Source: Confluentibacter citreus
Lineage (GTDB): Bacteria; Bacteroidota; Bacteroidia; Flavobacteriales; Flavobacteriaceae
Assembly: GCF_002807055.1 (NCBI RefSeq)
Contig: NZ_NIXN01000009.1
Span: 1-64,000, forward strand
Reading direction: 5' to 3'
DNA length: 64,000 nt
Part shown: positions 53,373 to 61,311 of the stretch, one piece after another
How positions within the stretch are numbered: the stretch's first letter is position 1
Layout of the letters: every line of letters begins with the position of its first letter
Program-made: the position numbers and the translations under genes
The notes under the pieces: model-generated
What the model was told of the DNA's origin: nothing
What the model saw: the letters and a program-made list of their open reading frames with translations, nothing else
The model's database searches: none

Positions 53373-53457
53373 AATAAATCATTTTTGAAATGATAAAATA
53401 CAAAAAATAAAATTTTTAAACAAATCATAAGTTTTTGTAATCTGTTTAATTTAGACT

Positions 53458-53497
53458 GTCATTCCTGCTAATCCCGATAGCTATCGGCAAGGAATCC
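53458..53497. repeat. Palindromic element upstream of the UDG-like gene
   Basis: GTCATTCCTGC is followed by the perfect 14-base palindrome CCGATAGCTATCGG and then CAAGGAAT, which pairs with the opening ATTCCTG. It shares the GTCATTCCTGC arm with 42858. It ends 13 bases before the next start codon. Confidence 0.6.
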
Positions 53498-53510
53498 AAT
53501 TTTTAAATGT

Positions 53511-54200
53511 ATGTTCAAACACCAGCATCCCTATAAGCCATTTATAAACGAAACTACTACAAAATTAATCGTGGGCACCTTGCCGCCGCCACGATTTTCA
53601 ACTGGTGATTTATTAGAAAAGGATGTCGATTTTTGCTATGGCAGTTGTTATAATTCCCTTTGGTTATTTATTGATAAGATCCATAATCTTAATTTAAGAT
53701 ATGATAATTCAGAAGAAGCCGTAACACAGCGTAAAGATTTTTTAATCAATCACAATATTGGTATTTGCGATATTGTGGAAAGCTGCGAACGGGAAAAAAT
53801 AGATGCATCGGATTTAGGGATGCAAAATATTCAACTCCGTAACCTCATTGGTTATTTACAAGAGTTTCCAAATGTAAATACTTTGTTATTTACTGGCGGC
53901 AATAGCAAAAACGGTCCCGAATATTTCTTTAGAAAGCATATTAAACATTATGGGATTACATTGAAGTTGGTATCTGATGAGATTCCAAGAATTCACCAAT
54001 TCAATCTACCTGTCATTGCGAGCAAAACGAAGCAATCTGCTTTTAATGAAAGAACCCTAAATACGGTTTCCTTAACATCGTCATCAGGTTCTGCAAACAG
54101 AGCTATTGGGAGCATGCCTTTATTTAAACAACTTAAACAGAACAATCCAAAGTTTACAGCTTTCGATTTTAGGGTGATGCAATACCGTGAGTTTTTCTAA
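53511..54200 (+). CDS. Uracil-DNA-glycosylase-superfamily protein
   Basis: The 229-residue protein has UDG-superfamily features: TKLIVGTLPPPRF (about residues 17-29), CYGSCYNSLW (about 43-52, aromatic pocket) and a C-terminal TVSLTSSSGSANRAIG (about 184-199) like the LxSTSPANAR motif of DNA glycosylases. It could excise uracil or hypoxanthine, or be a related binding protein. Residues about 168-177 (VIASKTKQSA) come from a dispersed repeat inserted in frame before the last motif. Confidence 0.65.
   Translation: MFKHQHPYKPFINETTTKLIVGTLPPPRFSTGDLLEKDVDFCYGSCYNSLWLFIDKIHNLNLRYDNSEEAVTQRKDFLINHNIGICDIVESCEREKIDASDLGMQNIQLRNLIGYLQEFPNVNTLLFTGGNSKNGPEYFFRKHIKHYGITLKLVSDEIPRIHQFNLPVIASKTKQSAFNERTLNTVSLTSSSGSANRAIGSMPLFKQLKQNNPKFTAFDFRVMQYREFF
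54011..54039. repeat. Dispersed repeat inside the UDG-like gene
   Basis: TGTCATTGCGAGCAAAACGA plus AGCAATCTG matches the class at 12556 and 48077. It is read in frame as VIASKTKQS. I recall that this short peptide is the common translation of the same repeat in other Bacteroidota. Confidence 0.65.
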
Positions 54201-54212
54201 ACATGAACTAAT

Positions 54213-54378
54213 GTCAGTTCGAGTAATATACGGAGGCACGGAGTATTTTGTATCGAGAACCATTTTTTGTTCCGTTCTACTCCACAAAAACCACGAAGTG
54301 ACATCTAGTTAATTATGTTTATAGTAGCCTGACAGTTCGAGTGAAATGCCGAGGAACGAGGTGTTTTGTATCGAGAAC
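54213..54378. repeat. Two tandem copies of an intergenic repeat
   Basis: Two direct copies of an approximately 48-base unit, at about 54213-54260 and 54330-54378, share GTCAGTTCGAGT or GACAGTTCGAGT, an inner GGCACGGAG/GAACGAGG region and TTTTGTATCGAGAAC. A 70-base spacer separates them. They fill the convergent gap between the UDG-like gene and the epimerase. Confidence 0.65.
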
Positions 54379-54394
54379 AAATAATATAACCGAT

Positions 54395-55378
54395 TTACAA
54401 CCACTTATAATCTCCTAAAATCCGTTCCGTTAAATCATTAAATTCTTTATCAAATGTTTGACGAGATGCATCGGCTTCATACCATTTTACTATGTCCTTA
54501 ACGCCTTCGCTAAAAGGAATTTTTGGATTAAAATCAGGCACGACGCTTTTAATTTTGGTATTGTCAAAAATCATGCTATGGGTTTTATCGCCTAATAAAC
54601 CATCACCAATCTCTTTATTATAAGTGGCTATTATTTTTGATGGTACATGAACTAATCTTGGTTTAATACCCAATTCTTTGGCAAACAGATAATAAATTTG
54701 GTTCCAAGTTAACTTCTCATCATTTGTAATGTGGAAGGCTTCATTTATGGCGTTTGGGTTTCCTAAAAGACCCACAAGTCCAACTGCAAAATCTTTATGG
54801 TTAGTTAGCGTCCAAATAGACGCGCCATCACCATGAACAATCACGGGCAAGTCTTGTTTCATTCGGTGCAAGGTGGTGTAGCCACCCGTTATGGGAATGC
54901 TGGTTTTATCGTAAGTGTGTGACGGACGAACAATGGTGTAAGGAAATCCTGTTTTTTTGTAGGCGTCCCGCAACAGGTTTTCGCAAGTAATTTTATTTCT
55001 GGAATATTCCCAAAACGGATTATCTAAAATCGTGTCTTCGGTTACTGGAAGTTTTTCTGGAGGTGTTTGGTAAATGGAAGCCGAACTGATAAAAACAAAC
55101 TGGTTAGTTTTACCTGAAAATAAGTCAATATCATTTTTAATGTGCTCTGGCTCAAAAGCAATCCAATCCACCACCGCATCAAAATGGTGGTTTTCTATGG
55201 CTTTTTTGGTTTGCTCCACATTTCTAATATCTGCAATGATGGTTTTTACACCTTCAATCGGTCTTATTTTAGATGTTTTTCCTCTGTTTAAGTGATATAA
55301 ATCAATACCTCTGGAAATGGCTAATTCAGAACATGCGGAACTGATATTGCCAGTACCACCAATAAATAATACTTTCAT
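54395..55378 (-). CDS. NAD-dependent epimerase/dehydratase family protein
   Basis: The 327-residue extended short-chain dehydrogenase has the NAD-binding loop GGTGNISSACSEL (about residues 7-19), VVDWIAFEP and an active-site-like region with YSRNKITCE (Y-x3-K). The substrate is probably a nucleotide sugar or other sugar, but cannot be told. It stands alone between a repeat pair and the hepT/mntA pair. Confidence 0.8.
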   Translation of the reverse strand: MKVLFIGGTGNISSACSELAISRGIDLYHLNRGKTSKIRPIEGVKTIIADIRNVEQTKKAIENHHFDAVVDWIAFEPEHIKNDIDLFSGKTNQFVFISSASIYQTPPEKLPVTEDTILDNPFWEYSRNKITCENLLRDAYKKTGFPYTIVRPSHTYDKTSIPITGGYTTLHRMKQDLPVIVHGDGASIWTLTNHKDFAVGLVGLLGNPNAINEAFHITNDEKLTWNQIYYLFAKELGIKPRLVHVPSKIIATYNKEIGDGLLGDKTHSMIFDNTKIKSVVPDFNPKIPFSEGVKDIVKWYEADASRQTFDKEFNDLTERILGDYKWL

Positions 55379-55471
55379 CTGTTTATATTATTTTAAATTT
55401 CTGTCAGATGCAACACCCTGAATAATCATACTCGTGAGTGAATGTTATTTTTATAGGTGTTTCATCGTTTT

Positions 55472-55822
55472 TTATTCTTTTGATAAAACTTGACTGATTT
55501 GATTATTGAGTTCGGGAATTTTGTTTTTGATGACATCCCAAACTATGGAATAGTTAACTCCCATGTAATCGTGAATGAGTCGATCTCGCATTCCAGCCAT
55601 ATTTTTCCATTGAATGGAATTATGACTAACCTTAAAATCAGTAGGGATTTTTTTTGTTGCTTCTCCAATAATTTCTAAGCTTCTGACAACCGCACGTTTT
55701 AAAGTTTCGTCATCTAAAAACGAATTGAAATCTAGATTTTTGCTAATCAAAATCAAATACAAACATTCATCTTGAATGTGCCTAAGAAACTCTTTTGGTT
55801 CTTTAGACATATTCAACTTCAT
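55472..55822 (-). CDS. hepT: HepT-like HEPN toxin
   Basis: The 116-residue DUF86/HepT protein has the HEPN signature RDRLIHDYMGVNY (Rx4H with an HxY tyrosine, about residues 79-91), the site of RNase activity and of AMPylation by the partner. It overlaps the mntA gene by 20 bases and is co-transcribed with it. The order and overlap are those of an MntA/HepT toxin-antitoxin pair. Confidence 0.9.
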   Translation of the reverse strand: MKLNMSKEPKEFLRHIQDECLYLILISKNLDFNSFLDDETLKRAVVRSLEIIGEATKKIPTDFKVSHNSIQWKNMAGMRDRLIHDYMGVNYSIVWDVIKNKIPELNNQISQVLSKE

Positions 55823-56099
55823 TTAAGATTCTAGGTCCAATATAGGGGCTTAAGCCATTTTTTGTTACAATCTCAATCTTTTCGTTTTTGAAAATACTTT
55901 CAAATAAATCATAAGCCGCCATTAAATTATCGAAGTTCTCTTTTTCAGGTTCAAAATCAATCAATAAATCTATATCACTATCACTTGATTGTTCATTGCG
56001 TATATATGAACCAAATAAACCCACATGTCGAATACCAAGTTTGGTAAGCTTTGGCTTATTCGATTTAAGTGTTTTTAATATGATTTCCTTCGTGGTCAT
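55803..56099 (-). CDS. mntA: MntA-like minimal nucleotidyltransferase antitoxin
   Basis: The 98-residue protein has the nucleotidyltransferase motif GSYIRNEQSSDSDIDLLIDF (GSx10DxD, about residues 30-49). In characterised pairs MntA adds AMP to a HepT tyrosine and so silences it. It is upstream of hepT with a 20-base overlap. Confidence 0.92.
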   Translation of the reverse strand: MTTKEIILKTLKSNKPKLTKLGIRHVGLFGSYIRNEQSSDSDIDLLIDFEPEKENFDNLMAAYDLFESIFKNEKIEIVTKNGLSPYIGPRILNEVEYV

Positions 56100-56296
56100 T
56101 TTTAAGCTTTCTCAAATATACAAAAGTTTAGGTTTTATGGTATGATTCTCGGAAAATTGCAAGTAATTTTATCTGCTTGTGGTCTTGTCACAAAGTTTTT
56201 TGGATTCTAAAGATTACACAAGTAAGATGTTCGAGCTAGAATAGTTGTATGACTATAATTTGCACATATAATATGTTGGTAACAACATCGCCAAAA

Positions 56297-57529
56297 TCAG
56301 CTTAGCTTTTTTTTCAACAAAGCTGCCGAAAAACCATGGATAAGCACCGACAGCACAATGACGACCGTTGTTACGTGAATCAGTTCGTATGCATTTGGAA
56401 AGTTAGTTTGTCCAAAGGCATACATTAAGTAGAATATGGAACCCACACCACGGATGCCGTAGAATGATAATGCAAATTTTTCAAATGACGATAAATCGGT
56501 TTTATACAACGCCATCCATCCACTAATGGGTCTAATAACAAGCAGCACAATCAATGCGGTCACTAGTGTTGTAAAATCCAATAGCTCATTAAAAGTAGCG
56601 GACACATAAACGCCTACAATTATAAACATGAAGGCAACAAAAATGCGCTCTATTTCCTCAGTAAAATCGTGGAGACTGTCCATATGTTTTACTTTGTCTT
56701 CCCTATTGCTAAAGACGCAAGCCGCAATAAACACCGCAATAAATCCGTACCCGCCTAACAATTCCGTTAGTCCGTATGGCAAAAGTGTTAGTGATAAAGA
56801 TAGAATGCCGCGGCTTATTTTGGAGTGATGGTTTTCAGATGTAATGTTAAATATCAGCTTATACAAAGCCCATCCTGCAAGAAATCCTATGACGCAACCA
56901 ACAACAATCTTGTATACTACTTCAATAAGAAACCATTCCCCAATCCATTGGCTGTAATCAAGGCCATTGGCCGCAAGGTAAATGGCAAAGTAGGTAAATG
57001 GGAAGGCCAATCCATCATTCAATCCTGCTTCGGAAGTCAGTCCCAGACGAATCTTCGACAAATCTTTTTTACTTGGGCTGCTAGTTTGCAGGTCGGATGC
57101 CAATACAGGATCGGTGGGAGCAATAAGAGCACCAAATAGCACGGCTGCTGCTGGAGCAAGACCGAGAAACCCCCAGCTTACATAAGCCGCGCCCACAATG
57201 GTAAGCGGCATGGTAATCACCAATAATCTAAATGAGTATTTCCAAGTCTGCCATGAAAACGGTTTTTCAATTTTTAAACCTGCATTGGTCAACGCAACAA
57301 TGACGACAAATTCAGACACACGCCTTATGGTGTTTGAGTGCATCATAATGTCAAAGTCGGTATAATCACTTCCCGAAAAAGCAATAACAATGCCTATTAA
57401 AAGGTAAATAATGGGTGGTGTTAGCCATTTTTTATGAAAAACATTCGGAATCACGGCGGCTAGCAATGTAATAATGCCTGCAGCTAATAGGTAGTAGTTA
57501 TAATAGTCAAGATTAAGTAGCTCTGTCAT
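56297..57529 (-). CDS. Cation:proton antiporter (NhaP/CPA1-like)
   Basis: The 410-residue transporter has about twelve hydrophobic helices and the CPA signature ALIAPTDPVLASDLQ (about residue 138) and GLTSEAGLNDGLAFPF (about 163-178, the ND pair). It would exchange Na+ or K+ for H+. In a bacterium with a Na+-pumping decarboxylase, a sodium antiporter fits ion recycling, but the distance makes any link inference only. Stop and start are normal. Confidence 0.88.
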   Translation of the reverse strand: MTELLNLDYYNYYLLAAGIITLLAAVIPNVFHKKWLTPPIIYLLIGIVIAFSGSDYTDFDIMMHSNTIRRVSEFVVIVALTNAGLKIEKPFSWQTWKYSFRLLVITMPLTIVGAAYVSWGFLGLAPAAAVLFGALIAPTDPVLASDLQTSSPSKKDLSKIRLGLTSEAGLNDGLAFPFTYFAIYLAANGLDYSQWIGEWFLIEVVYKIVVGCVIGFLAGWALYKLIFNITSENHHSKISRGILSLSLTLLPYGLTELLGGYGFIAVFIAACVFSNREDKVKHMDSLHDFTEEIERIFVAFMFIIVGVYVSATFNELLDFTTLVTALIVLLVIRPISGWMALYKTDLSSFEKFALSFYGIRGVGSIFYLMYAFGQTNFPNAYELIHVTTVVIVLSVLIHGFSAALLKKKLS

Positions 57530-57704
57530 TACAATGTCATAAGATTATAAAGTTAAGCATAACCTGATGAATACCAATCGATGTTTAATGTTTGGGTTAA
57601 TATTTTTAATGTATTGAGGTATTACAAAAGTCACTTTACAACAAATGGTTTGTGAAGGTCGAAAACTATCGTGATTATGTGAGGATTCAAGTAAGGTGTT
57701 TGAG

Positions 57705-58355
57705 CTAATTAGCATTTACAACACTGCCAGACCCCTTAATGTCCACTTGTAATGATGGATGGCCTTTGTAAAATGCTTTTCCGCTGCCTTCAATAGCTAC
57801 TTTTAGACTTTCGGAACAATTGACTTCAATAAGTCCTGCACCAATATTTTCTATATCAGCATCTTTAACTATAAAATCGAAACCTTGAAAGCTTCCTGTG
57901 CCCTCATTATAAATCGAGAGACTATTCGCATTCCCTGTTATCCTTATGTCGCCCGTTCCAGAGTTCACCACTTTAAAAGCCCCATTTTCTGAAACCCCAC
58001 TTACGTCCATGTTGCCTGTTCCAGAATTTGTAAGACCGTTCAGGTGTGGTATGGTAATTCGGGCTTTAAGGGTGACATTATGGTAACCGTCATTTTTTAG
58101 GGATAGCCGTAATTCATTATTGACGACCGAGGTTTTTACAAGCCCAATAATATTGTCGTCCGCCGTAATTTCTACCGACTGCTCTAAGCCTTGGGTTATG
58201 GTAACATCAAAGACACCTTCGCTTTTCACTTTTGTAAAGTTGTTCACGGCTCGTGTTTCTGTAACAGCTCTGCCCGAACCAAAAATGGCATCATGCTCTT
58301 GACAGGAAACTAAAAAAAGGCATATGGCTATTGGCAAATACATTAAATTTTTCAT
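57705..58355 (-). CDS. GIN-domain (DUF2807) lipoprotein
   Basis: The 216-residue protein has a lipobox (LFLVSCQEHD; Cys at about residue 18) and a right-handed beta-helix-like repeat region (SGTGNMDVSGV, SGTGDIRITGN, EGSGKAFYKGH, GSGSVVNAN), typical of GIN-domain proteins in Bacteroidota. It is probably anchored to the outer membrane. The role is unknown. Confidence 0.85.
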   Translation of the reverse strand: MKNLMYLPIAICLFLVSCQEHDAIFGSGRAVTETRAVNNFTKVKSEGVFDVTITQGLEQSVEITADDNIIGLVKTSVVNNELRLSLKNDGYHNVTLKARITIPHLNGLTNSGTGNMDVSGVSENGAFKVVNSGTGDIRITGNANSLSIYNEGTGSFQGFDFIVKDADIENIGAGLIEVNCSESLKVAIEGSGKAFYKGHPSLQVDIKGSGSVVNAN

Positions 58356-58483
58356 GTGTAGTTTTTATAAAGTTTTGATTGCATGCCACAAAATTACAAG
58401 AGCAGGGGGATTGTATAAAATGATGGTTGTACCAGATACCGAAATCAGGACAAGTAGAAAGAGTGTTTACATCATTCAGGACA

Positions 58484-59605
58484 CTAACTAGTTCGGTAAT
58501 GTCCGGGCGAGTGACCCATTTTTTTCTGAAAAGCAGCATACATGGTAGAACGCGATTTAAAACCTGCTGCGGTGCCAATGCCCTCAATAGACCATTGGTT
58601 TTTCACATCGTCTTTAAGGAGTTCAATGGCCTTTTCTACCCTAAAGCCGTTCACCCATTCATTAAAGTTGTTTCCGAAATTTTTATTAATACACGTTGAA
58701 ATCAATCGTGGCGACATGTTAATGGCGTTTGCAAAATGGTGCAGCGTCAGGTCTTCATTTAAGAACAATTCTTTTTCGCGCATAAATTGTTGAATCATTT
58801 CGCTTTGCTTTTTGTCACATTTATGATTTTCGGATTCCAGCGTTTTTTCTGAAGGCACTTGTAACGTGCTATCTGGAAATTTTTCGAATAAATTTTGGTG
58901 CAGATACGCTTTATAGCTCAAAAAATACAAGAAGATTGCTACCAATCCCCATATGATGGACACAAAATTAGTGTCGCTCGGGCCAATAAAGAGGATGCGT
59001 ACTATTTCCACACCCCAAAGTACAGTGGCCGGGAGTAACATGAATATAAATTGCCACAACCAGTTTATTTGAAGCATTTTAAAATCGGAGTATTCATCCC
59101 TTGCCAATTTTCTATAGGCTAAGGTTTCCTTGATGGCGATTGCAAAGGCGCATATGATCATCCCAAAAGCATAAAGCTGTTGTGCCAAATGGAAGGTTTC
59201 GATATTGGAAAATCCAAAAACACCTATTATGGTAGTAGTTTGAACAAAATGTAGGTATAAGTTAACTACCGTAATCAATGCGATAGCACCCGCCAAGATG
59301 TAATGGTATTTTAAAAAGCGTTGATACTTGTTGGCACGGCCTATTTTTTCGAGTACGTAATGTAGAAAGAATAAAGGGATGAATAGCTTTACTTCGGGCA
59401 GTGAAAAATACGTGCCTATGGAATACGTACCAATAAAATTGAAGGGAAGAATTGTAGTAAGTGCCTCTAGAATGATGCTTATCAAAAAAAGACCCAATAG
59501 CGAATTAGCCAAGCTTCGGTGTTTTTTTGAAAAGATGTAAAGCCATGCTAAAAGTAACCCCTGAATAAGGGCTGCCCAGAGAATGACGTTTCCAGTTTCA
59601 CTCAT
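58484..59605 (-). CDS. AraC-family regulator with N-terminal membrane domain
   Basis: The 373-residue protein has about seven hydrophobic helices (residues 5-240) and a C-terminal AraC DNA-binding domain (about 270-373; LHHFANAINMSPRLISTCIN and FGNNFNEWVNGFRVEKAIEL with GIGTAAGFKSRSTMYAAFQ). Such membrane-anchored AraC proteins are common in Bacteroidota. The inducer and targets are not apparent; neighbouring genes include the GIN-domain lipoprotein. Confidence 0.9.
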   Translation of the reverse strand: MSETGNVILWAALIQGLLLAWLYIFSKKHRSLANSLLGLFLISIILEALTTILPFNFIGTYSIGTYFSLPEVKLFIPLFFLHYVLEKIGRANKYQRFLKYHYILAGAIALITVVNLYLHFVQTTTIIGVFGFSNIETFHLAQQLYAFGMIICAFAIAIKETLAYRKLARDEYSDFKMLQINWLWQFIFMLLPATVLWGVEIVRILFIGPSDTNFVSIIWGLVAIFLYFLSYKAYLHQNLFEKFPDSTLQVPSEKTLESENHKCDKKQSEMIQQFMREKELFLNEDLTLHHFANAINMSPRLISTCINKNFGNNFNEWVNGFRVEKAIELLKDDVKNQWSIEGIGTAAGFKSRSTMYAAFQKKMGHSPGHYRTS

Positions 59606-59623
59606 GCTAATTAATGATATTCC

Positions 59624-60007
59624 TTACAAAACATGCCTATTAAATATATCCTCTAAGGCTTTTTGAGGGTCACTATCCAATCCCGAATAGGTTTTAGAAC
59701 TTTGAATGATGGTACTTCTACAAGCTGTGAGCCATCCAAACCGTTCGGATAATTCTAAGGCACCTATTTTCCCGCCAGAGGCATCGCCTTTGCAAATGAG
59801 CTTCCAAGCATTTAAATAGTCATTTATTACGTCTAATTCCATTTCAGAAGAGAACGCTTTTAATTTCTCCTCACTGATGTGGTACTTGAGGTCTAAAAAC
59901 TTTTTTCGTTTGCAAAATAGGATGACGCCCACATTAAAGAACTCCTCGCGTTCCACTTTAGGCACCAGTCTAATAATGGCATATTTAAATGTGAATTTAT
60001 CTGGCAT
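59624..60007 (-). CDS. DUF3037 protein
   Basis: The 127-residue protein begins FTFKYAIIRLVPKVEREEFFNVGVILFC, the DUF3037 signature. It overlaps the HipA-like gene by 11 bases and follows it on the same strand, so the two form an operon. DUF3037 is repeatedly found next to HipA-like kinases, but its function is unknown. Confidence 0.8.
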   Translation of the reverse strand: MPDKFTFKYAIIRLVPKVEREEFFNVGVILFCKRKKFLDLKYHISEEKLKAFSSEMELDVINDYLNAWKLICKGDASGGKIGALELSERFGWLTACRSTIIQSSKTYSGLDSDPQKALEDIFNRHVL

Positions 60008-60779
60008 CGGCGGCTTCTTTAACTAGTAAATCGATGTTGGAAAGTTTGGTCGTCATGTATTCCATATAGGCGGCTCTTATGTTGTTCGGATCCATAATTT
60101 CAGACTCACTTTGCAACCAATCTTCTGGAATGGATGAAACAATATCCCTAATAATGTCCTCTGTCAGCAAGCGTTTAATCTCAACGGCTGCCTCGGGCAA
60201 TTGGTCGGCTCTTTTTAAAAGCACATGGTCTTTAATAAGTGGGAAGGTTCTAGAAAGGTGGTCTCTCCATTGCGGCCAGTTATGATGAAAATAAAAACTA
60301 GCCCCATTATCAATCACCCATAATTCCTTGTTCCAATATAATAAATTGGTGTTTTTATCGGTACGGTCAATATTGCTGATAAGGCTATCCAACAGTACTA
60401 TTTTTGAAGCCGTCATACCATCAACAGTAGTCACTAAAGGATCGAAGGTGATGGCACTCGATAAAAAATGCAAGCCCAGATTTAAACCGACACTAAATTT
60501 AAGCAAGTCCTGTATTTCTTCATCGGGTTGGGTCTTGCTAAACGATTCATCCAGATTCATAAATACCAATTCGGGCACTTTTAAGCCAATGGCCCTTGCC
60601 AATTCGCCACCCATAAATTCTGCAATCAATGCCATTTTGCCTTGCCCAGCACCTCTAAATTTTAACACATACAAAAACCCGTCGTCTGCTTTTACAATAG
60701 CAGGCAACGAGCCACCTTCTCGTAAAGGTTGCAAATATTGAATCACATCTACGGTTCTAATATCTATTTTTTGCATCAT
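59997..60779 (-). CDS. HipA-like kinase-fold protein
   Basis: The 260-residue protein resembles the kinase-fold part of HipA: an ATP-binding beta region (LYVLKFRGAGQG, about residue 37), a catalytic-type loop IDRTDKNTNLLYW (about residues 145-157) and VIDNGASFYFHHNW (about 160-173). It is shorter than the roughly 440-residue HipA toxin and lacks its N-terminal half. The only partner is the DUF3037 protein; no HipB-type helix-turn-helix is beside it. It could be a Ser/Thr kinase in an unclassified toxin-antitoxin-like pair. Confidence 0.75.
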   Translation of the reverse strand: MMQKIDIRTVDVIQYLQPLREGGSLPAIVKADDGFLYVLKFRGAGQGKMALIAEFMGGELARAIGLKVPELVFMNLDESFSKTQPDEEIQDLLKFSVGLNLGLHFLSSAITFDPLVTTVDGMTASKIVLLDSLISNIDRTDKNTNLLYWNKELWVIDNGASFYFHHNWPQWRDHLSRTFPLIKDHVLLKRADQLPEAAVEIKRLLTEDIIRDIVSSIPEDWLQSESEIMDPNNIRAAYMEYMTTKLSNIDLLVKEAADAR

Positions 60780-60921
60780 TACAAAAGTGATAAAAAAATG
60801 GTTTATGAACTATGGATTGGTTATTTATTTATGGGAGCTTGCAGGCGTGTAACCAATTTTTTATACACGGCTTAAGTTGTTTTTAGCTCAGTTCTTTATT
60901 GCGCGTTCGTACTTTTTTATT

Positions 60922-61275
60922 CTATTCAAGTTCAATATCCATTCTTCGAAATAAATCGTCTTGAATGGTAATAATATGCTTTACGATTCCATCAAATATT
61001 AAATTTCCTTTCAAGTCTTTTACTTTTTGTGAAACCGATACCTCAAATGTGCCATTTGGTCGTTCAATAAATCCAATTGGTTCAACATTAGGGTTTATTT
61101 CCGTCCATTGTCTTGCCCAATATTTTCTGACTTCTTTGTGTCCGCTCACATATCCACCTTCAAATGCTTTTGGCCATTCTACTTCGGAGTGAAATGTTGA
61201 AAGTGCGGAATCAATGTCCCGAGAGTTAAAAGCCGAATATGCTTTTATAATTAATCCTTCAATTTGGCCACTCAT
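60922..61275 (-). CDS. SnoaL-like/NTF2-family protein
   Basis: The 117-residue protein has the NTF2-like cone fold pattern: LIIKAYSAFNSRDIDSALSTF, VEWPKAFEGGYVSGHKEVRKYW and a beta-rich C-terminus with VSQKVKDLKGNLIFDG. It likely binds or turns over a small ligand. No enzyme partner is adjacent except the glycoside hydrolase that ends 36 bases before it. Function unknown. Confidence 0.75.
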   Translation of the reverse strand: MSGQIEGLIIKAYSAFNSRDIDSALSTFHSEVEWPKAFEGGYVSGHKEVRKYWARQWTEINPNVEPIGFIERPNGTFEVSVSQKVKDLKGNLIFDGIVKHIITIQDDLFRRMDIELE

Positions 61276-61311
61276 ATTTATTATACTGTTATAGACAGTT
61301 ATTCATTAGGC

